A DNA stretch of 64,000 nt. Source: Acorus gramineus (taxonomy: Eukaryota; Streptophyta; Magnoliopsida; Acorales; Acoraceae). The translations under genes were made by a program, and so were the position numbers. Below, in pieces: positions 10,206 through 22,200 of the stretch. The notes below the pieces were generated by a model. That model ran no database searches. It was not told the DNA's origin and worked only from the letters and a program-made list of their open reading frames with translations. Numbering within the stretch: position 1 is the first letter of the stretch; each line of letters opens with the position of its first letter. The DNA lies in contig JAUJYN010000070.1 in the NCBI GenBank assembly GCA_030737835.1, forward strand, positions 228,586 to 292,585, read 5' to 3'.

Positions 10206-11370
10206 GTGGAGTTTTCGAGTCGCATCATTGGCTTGAACCGTGAGTACGGCGTGGTCTCATGAGGCTCGTCCCTTCCCTCCGGCGTCCCCCTTGGAGGGAA
10301 TTTTGTTAGTCCCTGGCTTGAACCGACTGATGGTGTCGCCCTACGGGAAGTCATGGGTCGGGTTCTTGGCTTGAATCGGCTGGCGGCGTCACCTTGTGAA
10401 ACACTTTCCCTTCCTCTGGCTTGAACCGACAAGCGGCGTCACCCTTGGAGGGAATTTTGTTCGTCCCTGGCTTGAATCGACTGACGTCGTCGCCCTGTGG
10501 GAAGTCATTGGTCGGGTCCTTGGCTTGAACCGGCTGGCGGCGTCACCCTGTGGAACCCTTCCCCTTCCTCCGGCTTGAACCGACTGGCGACGTCATCCTT
10601 GGAGCGAATTTTGTTCGTCCCTGGCTTGAACCAACTGACGGCTTCGCCCTGTGGAAGTCAGGGGTCAGGTCCTTGGCTTGAACCGGCTGGCGGTGTCACC
10701 CTGTGGAATTCTTCCCCTTCCTCCGGCTTGAACCGACTAGCAGCGTCACCCTTGGAGGGAATTTTATTTATCCCTCGCTTGAACCGACTAACGGCGTCGC
10801 CCTATGGGAAGTCATCAGTCGGGTCCTTGGCTTGAACCGGCTAGCGGCATCACCCTGGGAGGGAGTTTTTGGTCTGTATCCGACCGCGTGCAAGGGAGCG
10901 AATGGGTGTCCCGTTCCCATCCTAACCCGCAGCGTACGCGCGGCTAGACCCGGTCTGACGTGGTTTCTCCGCGACCGGCAATATGGGGGTAGGTGGCCAA
11001 CATCACTGGCCCTACCCGTGGTTGTACGTGCTCGGAGGGCCAGCATCACTGGCCCTACTTGTGGTTGTACGTGCTCGGGTAGAGAATTTTGTTTGTCCTT
11101 CGCTTGAACCGACTAACGGCGTCGCCCTGTGGGAAGTCATGGGTCGGGTACTTGGCTTGAACCGGCTAGCGGCGTCACCATGGGAGGGAGTTTTTGGTCT
11201 GTATCCGATCGCGTGCATGGGGGCAAATGGGTATCCCGTTCCCATCCTAACCCGCAGCGAACGCGCGGCTAGACTCGATCTGATGTGGTTTCTCCGCGGC
11301 CGACAGTACGGGGGTAAATGGCTAGCATCACTCGCCCTACCCGTGGTTGTACGTGCTCGGGGGATGGCCA
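10206..11370. repeat. GC-rich tandem repeats in the retrotransposon 3' region, copy A
   Basis: A motif GGCTTGAACCGACTGGCGGC recurs about every 50 bp with varied linkers (GTCACCCTTGGAGGG, GTCGCCCTGTGGGAAG and similar), giving a higher-order repeat near 150 bp. Two longer blocks of about 320 bp (around 10770-11085 and 11095-11370) repeat a segment containing GGTCTGTATCCGA. All frames are open by composition only and I see no gene. Variable tandem repeats between pol and the 3' LTR are common in Tat elements. Confidence 0.75.
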
Positions 11371-11491
11371 TGTATTGAATAGGGATATATATTCACAAAC
11401 ATCCATCCATATTTAAAACATGCAGGTGTCAGCTAAAAGAATGAATTAATCATAAATAGTTTCTAAACATTATTCAACAAAGCCACCCGGC

Positions 11492-12665
11492 CTACACATA
11501 ATACTTTCTCAAGTTCATAGCATTCCATGTCGTCTACATGGGTACCTTTCGGGGCCCGACCGTGGAAAGCTTGTATGCCCCCTTGTCGTAAGCCTCCACC
11601 ACCTCATATGGACCTTCCCAGGTGGCCCCAAGTTTTCCAGCGTTAGGCTCGCGAATGTTGTCAGTGACGCGTTGGAGCACCCACTCGCCGGGAGTGAATG
11701 ACTGGGGGCGCACCTTTCGGTTGAAGTGGAGGGCCTATTGGCGTTGGTAGGCAGCCAGGCGGATGAGACCAGTTTCCCTTCGTTCCTCGAGTAGAGCGAG
11801 GTTCCGAGTAAGGGCTGCATCGTTCTGCTCGTAGTCAGCGAGCGATGATCGCAGAGTTGGACGGCCGAATTCAGTTGGAATGACTCCTTTCGAGCCGTAG
11901 GCGAGGGCGTAAGGGGTCTCCCCGATGAGCTTTCTTCGGGCGGTGCGATATGCCCAGAGGACTCCCGAAAGCACCTCGAGCCATCGCCCTTTCCGATCTT
12001 CAAGCCTCTTTCTTAAGCTGTGGAAGATCGTGCGATTGGTGACTTTAGCTTGCCCGTTCCCTTGTGGCTATGCACGGGAGGAGAACCGTTGTTGGATGCC
12101 ATATTTTTCGCAAAACTCACAAACGGGAGCGTTTGTGAACTGCGCCCCATTGTCTGTGATGACGGTTATAGGCACCCCAAACCTGATGTGATTTCACAAG
12201 AAAGTTTTGACGTCGGAGTGCTTCACGGTCTTGTAAGCCTCTGCCTCAACCCACTTAGAGAAATAGTCGGTCGCTAGGAGCACGTACCTTTTTTCCCCTG
12301 GCCGCGACCGGGAACGGCCCAGCAATGTCCATTCCCCATTGCGCGAAGGGCCACGGGACAGTGAGGGCGTGCAGATTCTCGGCCGGGAGGTGTATGAGAG
12401 GGGCGTGCAACTGGCATTGCTTGCACCGTCGTGCGAAGTCGAGGGCGTCTTTGCAGAGATTGGGCCTGTAATACCCTTGAGTCGAGATGCGGTGAGCCAA
12501 TGACCTTCCGGATGATTGATCGCCGCACGACCCTTCGTGGACTTCTTCCATCAGGAGCTTAGCTTCGTTCCTGGCGAGACACCTTAAGAATGGTCCGTCC
12601 TCGTTGCGCCGGTACAATACCCCGTCGATGATCGAGTACCTCACGGAGCGACGTCTCAATTTCAA
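11492..12665 (-). pseudogene. Integrase of the Tat-type retrotransposon, copy A
   Basis: Minus-strand remains of Ty3/gypsy integrase. The N-terminal zinc-binding region has EVHEGSCG and ARRCKQCQLHAP. The core begins with the first catalytic Asp in QWGMDIAGPFP and the second in ITDNGAQF. The third catalytic residue is lost: the motif reads NGQAKVTNRT where the family has Glu in place of Lys (GAG to AAG). In-frame stops occur near 12073 (before PQGNGQ) and near 12195. The C-terminal part (GEWVLQRVTDN, GPYEVVEAYDKGAYKL) ends at NLRKYYV with the stop at 11492. The protein would insert cDNA into the genome, but this copy cannot be active. Confidence 0.85.
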
Positions 12666-13265
12666 GGCTTCGGTGTGGGCACGGTCCCGTCCCTTATGAA
12701 GGCTTCAATTTCGTCCATCCAGCACGGTGACTCTCTTCGGATTGCTCCGACTGAGGGGGCGGGATCCACGGATGGGTGTTCGAACATTTCAGAAGGAACC
12801 CAATACCCGCTCCCGTCGATGGCTGCCGTGGCGAGAGAGTCAGTCGCGGCATTGTCGCTTCTCGGGAGGTAGTGGATCTCAAAGCCGAAGAATTCCTTGG
12901 ACAGCTCGGCTGCCAAGCATTGGTATTGCTCCATTCTTTGGTCCTTGGCAGCGTAGGTGCCGTCGACCTGTAAAACCACCAATTGTGAATCGCAATATAC
13001 GCGCAAGTACCTGACATGGAGTGCCTTGGCGAGCTGGAGACCAACTAGCAACGCCTCAAACTCTGCGACGTTATTGGACGCGGCGAAGCGGAGTCAGAGC
13101 GATTGCTCGAGCGTAGTCCCGTCGGGGGTGTGGATGACGACCCCGGCCCCGTGCCCCCTGTGGCCGGATGCACCATCCACGTGTAAAGCTCACCAGTCCA
13201 GGAGGTGCGGAGGATCCTTGAGCTCAGCCACTGATTGCTCTATCTCGTCCGCGGGGCGGGTCAAA
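12666..13265 (-). pseudogene. Second (archaeal-type) RNase H domain of the Tat-type pol
   Basis: In reading order: HVDGASGHRGHGAGVV, a premature TGA after TTLEQSL near 13093, NNVAEFEALLVGLQLA, RYLRVYCDSQLVVLQV, and IHYLPRSDNAATDSLA. These match the conserved blocks of an RNase H fold: the first Asp in VDGAS, Glu in EFEA, Asp in YCDSQ and Asp in RSDNAA. A second RNase H placed between the standard RNase H and integrase is the mark of the Tat lineage of Ty3/gypsy elements. It follows directly after the first RNase H remnant at the edge of the tandem array. It is a pseudogene because of the stop. Confidence 0.75.
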
Positions 13266-16200
13266 TTCGAGAAGGAAGTCCGCCACCACTTGGCCTTTCA
13301 CCGAGACTTGGGGCTTGTAATCAATATCGAACGGTGACAGCTCGATGGCCCATTTCGCCGTGCGCCCGTACAAGTCGAGCTTATGGAGGAACACACGGAT
13401 AGGATGCGAGGTGAGGACCACGATGCGGTGCGCTTCAAAGTAGTGAAAAAGCCTTCGTTTGGTTACTACGAGGGCGAGAGTGAGCTTTTCGATTGAGGAG
13501 TAGCGACTCTTAGCATCCGTCATTGACTTGCTGGTATAGAATACGAGACGTCGCAGGCCCTGGTCTTTGTGGAAGAGTGCTGCGCTCACGGAGGTGGTGG
13601 AAACCGCGAGGTACGGATAGACCTCCTAACCTTCGACCGGGACCGAGAGGATCGGCGGCCTAATGAGATGCTCCTTGAGCTCGCAGAATGCAGCTTGCTG
13701 CGCCTCGCCCCACTTCATCCCCTTGACAACTTGAAAGAATGGGCGGCAGCAATCCGAAAGTCGAGAAATGAATCGTGCGAGCGTGGCGACCCGTCCCGTA
13801 ATCACCTGTATGCTAAATTCCTGGACTTTTATCGGGCTAGCCTCTATCCCTTGTCGGTGGACAATGTGACCCAAAAGATGTCCAGAGGAGACCCCAAAGG
13901 AACATTTTGTTGGGTTCAACTTCATACACATCGTCCGAAGAGTTTCGAAAGCTTCCGACAAATGGACTAGATGGTCGTGGTGACAATGACTCTTTATGAC
14001 CGTATCGTCGATGTAAACCTCAACGGTACGTCCGATGAGATCGCGGAAAACTTTGTTCACCAACCGCTGGAAAGTGGCCCCGACGTTTTTCAACCTGAAC
14101 GACATTACCGTGTAACAATAGAGCCTGCGCTCGGTGATAAACGCCGTCTTCTCCTAGTCTTTTGGGTGCAGTGGGATTTGGTTATATCCCGAATAGGCGT
14201 CAAAAAAGATAATCACCGGTACCCGGCCGTCGCATCGACCAGTTGATCGATTTTGGGAAGGGGGTAACTGTCTTTGGGGCATGCTTTGTTCAGGTTGGTG
14301 AAGTCGATACAAACTCTCCAATTACCGTTCTTCGAGAAGGAAGTCCGCCACCACTTGGCCTTTCACCGAGACTTGGGGCTTGTAATCAATATCGAACGGT
14401 GATAGTTCGATAGCCAATTTCGCTTTGCGCCCGTACAAGTCCGGCTTATGGAGAAACACACGGATAGGGTGCGAGGTGAGGACCACGATGCGATGCGCTT
14501 CAAAGTAGTGAAAAAGCCTTCGTTTGGTTACTACGAGGGCGAGAGTGAGCTTTTCGATTGAGGAGCAGCGACTCTTAGCATCCGTCATTGACTTGCTGGT
14601 ATAGAATACGAGACGTCGCAGGCCCTGGTCTTTGTGGAAGAGTGCTGCGCTCACGGAGGTGGTGGAAACCGCGAGGTACGGATAGAGCTCCTAACCTTCG
14701 ACCGGGACCGAGAGGATCGGCGGCCTAATGAGATGCTCCTTGAGCTCGCAGAATGCAGCTTGCTGCGCCTCGCCCCACTTCATCCCCTTGACAACTTGAA
14801 AGAATGGGCGGCAGCAATCCGAAAGTCGAGAAATGAATCGTGCGAGCGTGGCGACCCGTCCCGTAATCACCTGTATGCTGATTTTGGAGAAGGGGACGCG
14901 CTAAATTCCTGGACTTTTATCGGGCTAGCCCTATCCCTTGTCGGTGGACAATGTGACCCAAAAGATGTCCAGAGGAGACCCCAAAGGAACATTTTGTTGG
15001 GTTCAACTTCATACACATCGTCCGAAGAGTTTCGAAAGCTTCCGACAAATGGACTAGATGGTCGTGGTGACAATGACTCTTTATGACCGTATCGTCGATG
15101 TAAACCTCAACGGTACGTCCGATGAGATCGCGGAAAACTTTGTTCACCAACCGCTGGAAAGTGGCCCCGACGTTTTTCAACCTGAACGACATTACCGTGT
15201 AACAATAGAGCCTGCGCTCGGTGATAAACGCCGTCTTCTCCTAGTCTTTTGGGTGCAGTGGGATTTGGTTATATCCCGAATAGGCGTCAAAAAAGATAAT
15301 CACCGGTACCCGGCCGTCGCATCGACCAGTTGATCGATTTTGGGAAGGGGGTAACTGTCTTTGGGGCATGCTTTGTTCAGGTTGGTGAAGTCGATACAAA
15401 CTCTCCAATTACCGTTCTTCGAGAAGGAAGTCCGCCACCACTTGGCCTTTCACCGAGACTTGGGGCTTGTAATCAATATCGAACGGTGACAGCTCGATGG
15501 CCCATTTCGCCGTGCGCCCGTACAAGTCGAGCTTATGGAGGAACACACGGATAGGATGCGAGGTGAGGACCACGATGCGGTGCGCTTCAAAGTAGTGAAA
15601 AAGCCTTCGTTTGGTTACTACGAGGGCGAGAGTGAGCTTTTCGATTGAGGAGCAGCGACTCTTAGCATCCGTCATTGACTTGCTGGTATAGAATACGAGA
15701 CGTCGCAGGCCCTGGTCTTTGTGGAAGAGTGCTGCGCTCACGGAGGTGGTGGAAACCGCGAGGTACGGATAGACCTCCTAACCTTCGACCGGGACCGAGA
15801 GGATCGGCGGCCTAATGAGATGCTCCTTGAGCTCGCAGAATGCAGCTTGCTGCGCCTCGCCCCACTTCATCCCCTTGACAACTTGAAAGAATGGGCGGCA
15901 GCAATCCGAAAGTCGAGAAATGAATCGTGCGAGCGTGGCGACCCGTCCCGTAATCACCTGTATGCTGATTTTGGAGAAGGGGACGCGCTAAATTCCTGGA
16001 CTTTTATCGGGCTAGCCCCTATCCCTTGTCGGTGGACAATGTGACCCAAAAGATGTCCAGAGGAGACCCCAAAGGAACATTTTGTTGGGTTCAACTTCAT
16101 ACACATCGTCCGAAGAGTTTCGAAAGCTTCCGACAAATGGACTAGATGGTCGTGGTGACAATGACTCTTTATGACCGTATCGTCGATGTAAACCTCAACG

Positions 16201-19200
16201 GTACGTCCGATGAGATCGCGGAAAACTTTGTTCACCAACCGCTGGAAAGTGGCCCCGACGTTTTTCAACCTGAACGACATTACCGTGTAACAATAGAGCC
16301 TGCGCTCGGTGATAAACGCCGTCTTCTCCTAGTCTTTTGGGTGGAGTGGGATTTGGTTATATCCCGAATAGGCGTCAAAAAAGATAATCACCGGTACCCG
16401 GCCGTCGCATCGACCAGTTGATCGATTTTGGGAAGGGGGTAACTGTCTTTGGGGCATGCTTTGTTCAGGTTGGTGAAGTCGATACAAACTCTCCAATTAC
16501 CGTTCTTCGAGAAGGAAGTCCGCCACCACTTGGCCTTTCACCGAGACTTGGGGCTTGTAATCAATATCGAACGGTGACAGCTCGATGGCCCATTTCGCCG
16601 TGCGCCCGTACAAGTCGAGCTTATGGAGGAACACACGGATAGGATGCGAGGTGAGGACCACGATGCGGTGCGCTTCAAAGTAGTGAAAAAGCCTTCGTTT
16701 GGTTACTACGAGGGCGAGAGTGAGCTTTTCGATTGAGGAGCAGCGACTCTTAGCATCCGTCATTGACTTGCTGGTATAGAATACGAGACGTCGCAGGCCC
16801 TGGTCTTTGTGGAAGAGTGCTGCGCTCACGGAGGTGGTGGAAACCGCGAGGTACGGATAGACCTCCTAACCTTCGACCGGGACCGAGAGGATCGGCGGCC
16901 TAATGAGATGCTCCTTGAGCTCGCAGAATGCAGCTTGCTGCGCCTCGCCCCACTTCATCCCCTTGCCTGCCTTGACAACTTGAAAGAATGGGCGGCAGCA
17001 ATCCGAAAGTCGAGAAATGAATCGTGCGAGCGTGGCGACCCGTCCCGTAATCACCTGTATGCTGATTTTGGAGAAGGGGACGCGCTAAATTCCTGGACTT
17101 TTATCGGGCTAGCCCCTATCCCTTGTCGGTGGACAATGTGACCCAAAAGATGTCCAGAGGAGACCCCAAAGGAACATTTTGTTGGGTTCAACTTCATACA
17201 CATCGTCCGAAGAGTTTCGAAAGCTTCCGACAAATGGACTAGATGGTCGTGGTGACAATGACTCTTTATGACCGTATCGTCGATGTAAACCTCAACGGTA
17301 CGTCCGATGAGATCGCGGAAAACTTTGTTCACCAACCGCTGGAAAGTGGCCCCACGTTTTTCAACCTGAACGACATTACCGTGTAACAATAGAGCCTGCG
17401 CTCGGTGATAAACGCCGTCTTCTCCTAGTCTTTTGGGTGGAGTGGGATTTGGTTATATCCCGAATAGGCGTCAAAAAAGATAATCACCGGTACCCGGCCG
17501 TCGCATCGACCAGTTGATCGATTTTGGGAAGGGGGTAACTGTCTTTGGGGCATGCTTTGTTCAGGTTGGTGAAGTCGATACAAACTCTCCAATTACCGTT
17601 CTTCGAGAAGGAAGTCCGCCACCACTTGGCCTTTCACCGAGACTTGGGGCTTGTAATCAATATCGAACGGTGACAGCTCGATGGCCCATTTCGCCGTGCG
17701 CCCGTACAAGTCGAGCTTATGGAGGAACACACGGATAGGATGCGAGGTGAGGACCACGATGCGGTGCGCTTCAAAGTAGTGAAAAAGCCTTCGTTTGGTT
17801 ACTACGAGGGCGAGAGTGAGCTTTTCGATTGAGGAGCAGCGACTCTTAGCATCCGTCATTGACTTGCTGGTATAGAATACGAGACGTCGCAGGCCCTGGT
17901 CTTTGTGGAAGAGTGCTGCGCTCACGGAGGTGGTGGAAACCGCGAGGTACGGATAGACCTCCTAACCTTCGACCGGGACCGAGAGGATCGGCGGCCTAAT
18001 GAGATGCTCCTTGAGCTCGCAGAATGCAGCTTGCTGCGCCTCGCCCCACTTCATCCCCTTGACAACTTGAAAGAATGGGCGGCAGCAATCCGAAAGTCGA
18101 GAAATGAATCGTGCGAGCGTGGCGACCCGTCCCGTAATCACCTGTATGCTGATTTTGGAGAAGGGGACGCGCTAAATTCCTGGACTTTTATCGGGCTAGC
18201 CCTATCCCTTGTCGGTGGACAATGTGACCCAAAAGATGTCCAGAGGAGACCCCAAAGGAACATTTTGTTGGGTTCAACTTCATACACATCGTCCGAAGAG
18301 TTTCGAAAGCTTCCGACAAATGGACTAGATGGTCGTGGTGACAATGACTCTTTATGACCGTATCGTCGATGTAAACCTCAACGGTACGTCCGATGAGATC
18401 GCGGAAAACTTTGTTCACCAACCGCTGGAAAGTGGCCCCGACGTTTTTCAACCTGAACGACATTACCGTGTAACAATAGAGCCTGCGCTCGGTGATAAAC
18501 GCCGTCTTCTCCTAGTCTTTTGGGTGGAGTGGGATTTGGTTATATCCCGAATAGGCGTCAAAAAAGATAATCACCGGTACCCGGCCGTCGCATCGACCAG
18601 TTGATCGATTTTGGGAAGGGGGTAACTGTCTTTGGGGCATGCTTTGTTCAGGTTGGTGAAGTCGATACAAACTCTCCAATTACCGTTCTTCGAGAAGGAA
18701 GTCCGCCACCACTTGGCCTTTCACCGAGACTTGGGGCTTGTAATCAATATCGAACGGTGACAGCTCGATGGCCCATTTCGCCGTGCGCCCGTACAAGTCG
18801 AGCTTATGGAGGAACACACGGATAGGATGCGAGGTGAGGACCACGATGCGGTGCGCTTCAAAGTAGTGAAAAAGCCTTCGTTTGGTTACTACGAGGGCGA
18901 GAGTGAGCTTTTCGATTGAGGAGCAGCGACTCTTAGCATCCGTCATTGACTTGCTGGTATAGAATACGAGACGTCGCAGGCCCTGGTCTTTGTGGAAGAG
19001 TGCTGCGCTCACGGAGGTGGTGGAAACCGCGAGGTACGGATAGACCTCCTAACCTTCGACCGGGACCGAGAGGATCGGCGGCCTAATGAGATGCTCCTTG
19101 AGCTCGCAGAATGCAGCTTGCTGCGCCTCGCCCCACTTCATCCCCTTGCCTGCCTTGACAACTTGAAAGAATGGGCGGCAGCAATCCGAAAGTCGAGAAA

Positions 19201-22200
19201 TGAATCGTGCGAGCGTGGCGACCCGTCCCGTAATCACCTGTATGCTGATTTTGGAGAAGGGGACGCGCTAAATTCCTGGACTTTTATCGGGCTAGCCCTA
19301 TCCCTTGTCGGTGGACAATGTGACCCAAAAGATGTCCAGAGGAGACCCCAAAGGAACATTTTGTTGGGTTCAACTTCATACACATCGTCCGAAGAGTTTC
19401 GAAAGCTTCCGACAAATGGACTAGATGGTCGTGGTGACAATGACTCTTTATGACCGTATCGTCGATGTAAACCTCAACGGTACGTCCGATGAGATCGCGG
19501 AAAACTTTGTTCACCAACCGCTGGAAAGTGGCCCCGACGTTTTTCAACCTGAACGACATTACCGTGTAACAATAGAGCCTGCGCTCGGTGATAAACGCCG
19601 TCTTCTCCTAGTCTTTTGGGTGGAGTGGGATTTGGTTATATCCCGAATAGGCGTCAAAAAAGATAATCACCGGTACCCGGCCGTCGCATCGACCAGTTGA
19701 TCGATTTTGGGAAGGGGGTAACTGTCTTTGGGGCATGCTTTGTTCAGGTTGGTGAAGTCGATACAAACTCTCCAATTACCGTTCTTCGAGAAGGAAGTCC
19801 GCCACCACTTGGCCTTTCACCGAGACTTGGGGCTTGTAATCAATATCGAACGGTGACAGCTCGATGGCCCATTTCGCCGTGCGCCCGTACAAGTCGAGCT
19901 TATGGAGGAACACACGGATAGGATGCGAGGTGAGGACCACGATGCGGTGCGCTTCAAAGTAGTGAAAAAGCCTTCGTTTGGTTACTACGAGGGCGAGAGT
20001 GAGCTTTTCGATTGAGGAGCAGCGACTCTTAGCATCCGTCATTGACTTGCTGGTATAGAATACGAGACGTCGCAGGCCCTGGTCTTTGTGGAAGAGTGCT
20101 GCGCTCACGGAGGTGGTGGAAACCGCGAGGTACGGATAGACCTCCTAACCTTCGACCGGGACCGAGAGGATCGGCGGCCTAATGAGATGCTCCTTGAGCT
20201 CGCAGAATGCAGCTTGCTGCGCCTCGCCCCACTTCATCCCCTTGCCTGCCTTGACAACTTGAAAGAATGGGCGGCAGCAATCCGAAAGTCGAGAAATGAA
20301 TCGTGCGAGCGTGGCGACCCGTCCCGTAATCACCTGTATGCTGATTTTGGAGAAGGGGACGCGCTAAATTCCTGGACTTTTATCGGGCTAGCCCCTATCC
20401 CTTGTCGGTGGACAATGTGACCCAAAAGATGTCCAGAGGAGACCCCAAAGGAACATTTTGTTGGGTTCAACTTCATACACATCGTCCGAAGAGTTTCGAA
20501 AGCTTCCGACAAATGGACTAGATGGTCGTGGTGACAATGACTCTTTATGACCGTATCGTCGATGTAAACCTCAACGGTACGTCCGATGAGATCGCGGAAA
20601 ACTTTGTTCACCAACCGCTGGAAAGTGGCCCCGACGTTTTTCAACCTGAACGACATTACCGTGTAACAATAGAGCCTGCGCTCGGTGATAAACGCCGTCT
20701 TCTCCTAGTCTTTTGGGTGGAGTGGGATTTGGTTATATCCCGAATAGGCGTCAAAAAAGATAATCACCGGTACCCGGCCGTCGCATCGACCAGTTGATCG
20801 ATTTTGGGAAGGGGGTAACTGTCTTTGGGGCATGCTTTGTTCAGGTTGGTGAAGTCGATACAAACTCTCCAATTACCGTTCTTCGAGAAGGAAGTCCGCC
20901 ACCACTTGGCCTTTCACCGAGACTTGGGGCTTGTAATCAATATCGAACGGTGACAGCTCGATGGCCCATTTCGCCGTGCGCCCGTACAAGTCGAGCTTAT
21001 GGAGGAACACACGGATAGGATGCGAGGTGAGGACCACGATGCGGTGCGCTTCAAAGTAGTGAAAAAGCCTTCGTTTGGTTACTACGAGGGCGAGAGTGAG
21101 CTTTTCGATTGAGGAGCAGCGACTCTTAGCATCCGTCATTGACTTGCTGGTATAGAATACGAGACGTCGCAGGCCCTGGTCTTTGTGGAAGAGTGCTGCG
21201 CTCACGGAGGTGGTGGAAACCGCGAGGTACGGATAGACCTCCTAACCTTCGACCGGGACCGAGAGGATCGGCGGCCTAATGAGATGCTCCTTGAGCTCGC
21301 AGAATGCAGCTTGCTGCGCCTCGCCCCACTTCATCCCCTTGCCTGCCTTGACAACTTGAAAGAATGGGCGGCAGCAATCCGAAAGTCGAGAAATGAATCG
21401 TGCGAGCGTGGCGACCCGTCCCGTAATCACCTGTATGCTGATTTTGGAGAAGGGGACGCGCTAAATTCCTGGACTTTTATCGGGCTAGCCCCTATCCCTT
21501 GTCGGTGGACAATGTGACCCAAAAGATGTCCAGAGGAGACCCCAAAGGAACATTTTGTTGGGTTCAACTTCATACACATCGTCCGAAGAGTTTCGAAAGC
21601 TTCCGACAAATGGACTAGATGGTCGTGGTGACAATGACTCTTTATGACCGTATCGTCGATGTAAACCTCAACGGTACGTCCGATGAGATCGCGGAAAACT
21701 TTGTTCACCAACCGCTGGAAAGTGGCCCCGACGTTTTTCAACCTGAACGACATTACCGTGTAACAATAGAGCCTGCGCTCGGTGATAAACGCCGTCTTCT
21801 CCTAGTCTTTTGGGTGGAGTGGGATTTGGTTATATCCCGAATAGGCGTCAAAAAAGATAATCACCGGTACCCGGCCGTCGCATCGACCAGTTGATCGATT
21901 TTGGGAAGGGGGTAACTGTCTTTGGGGCATGCTTTGTTCAGGTTGGTGAAGTCGATACAAACTCTCCAATTACCGTTCTTCGAGAAGGAAGTCCGCCACC
22001 ACTTGGCCTTTCACCGAGACTTGGGGCTTGTAATCAATATCGAACGGTGACAGCTCGATGGCCCATTTCGCCGTGCGCCCGTACAAGTCGAGCTTATGGA
22101 GGAACACACGGATAGGATGCGAGGTGAGGACCACGATGCGGTGCGCTTCAAAGTAGTGAAAAAGCCTTCGTTTGGTTACTACGAGGGCGAGAGTGAGCTT

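Larger units (their letters stand above)
8614..10373. repeat. Second copy of the 6528-8613 segment (copy A only)
   Basis: From CTGGTGGAAAG at 8614 the sequence repeats 6528 onward with an offset of 2086 bp, including the TATA box, antisense gene and the start of the tail repeats. A block of roughly 350 bp in the middle of the antisense gene is missing (join near 9697). The matching region of copy B (near 49285) has no such duplication, so it arose after the segmental duplication or was lost from copy B. The breakpoint falls in the GGCTTGAAC repeats, which suggests unequal crossing over. Confidence 0.75.
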
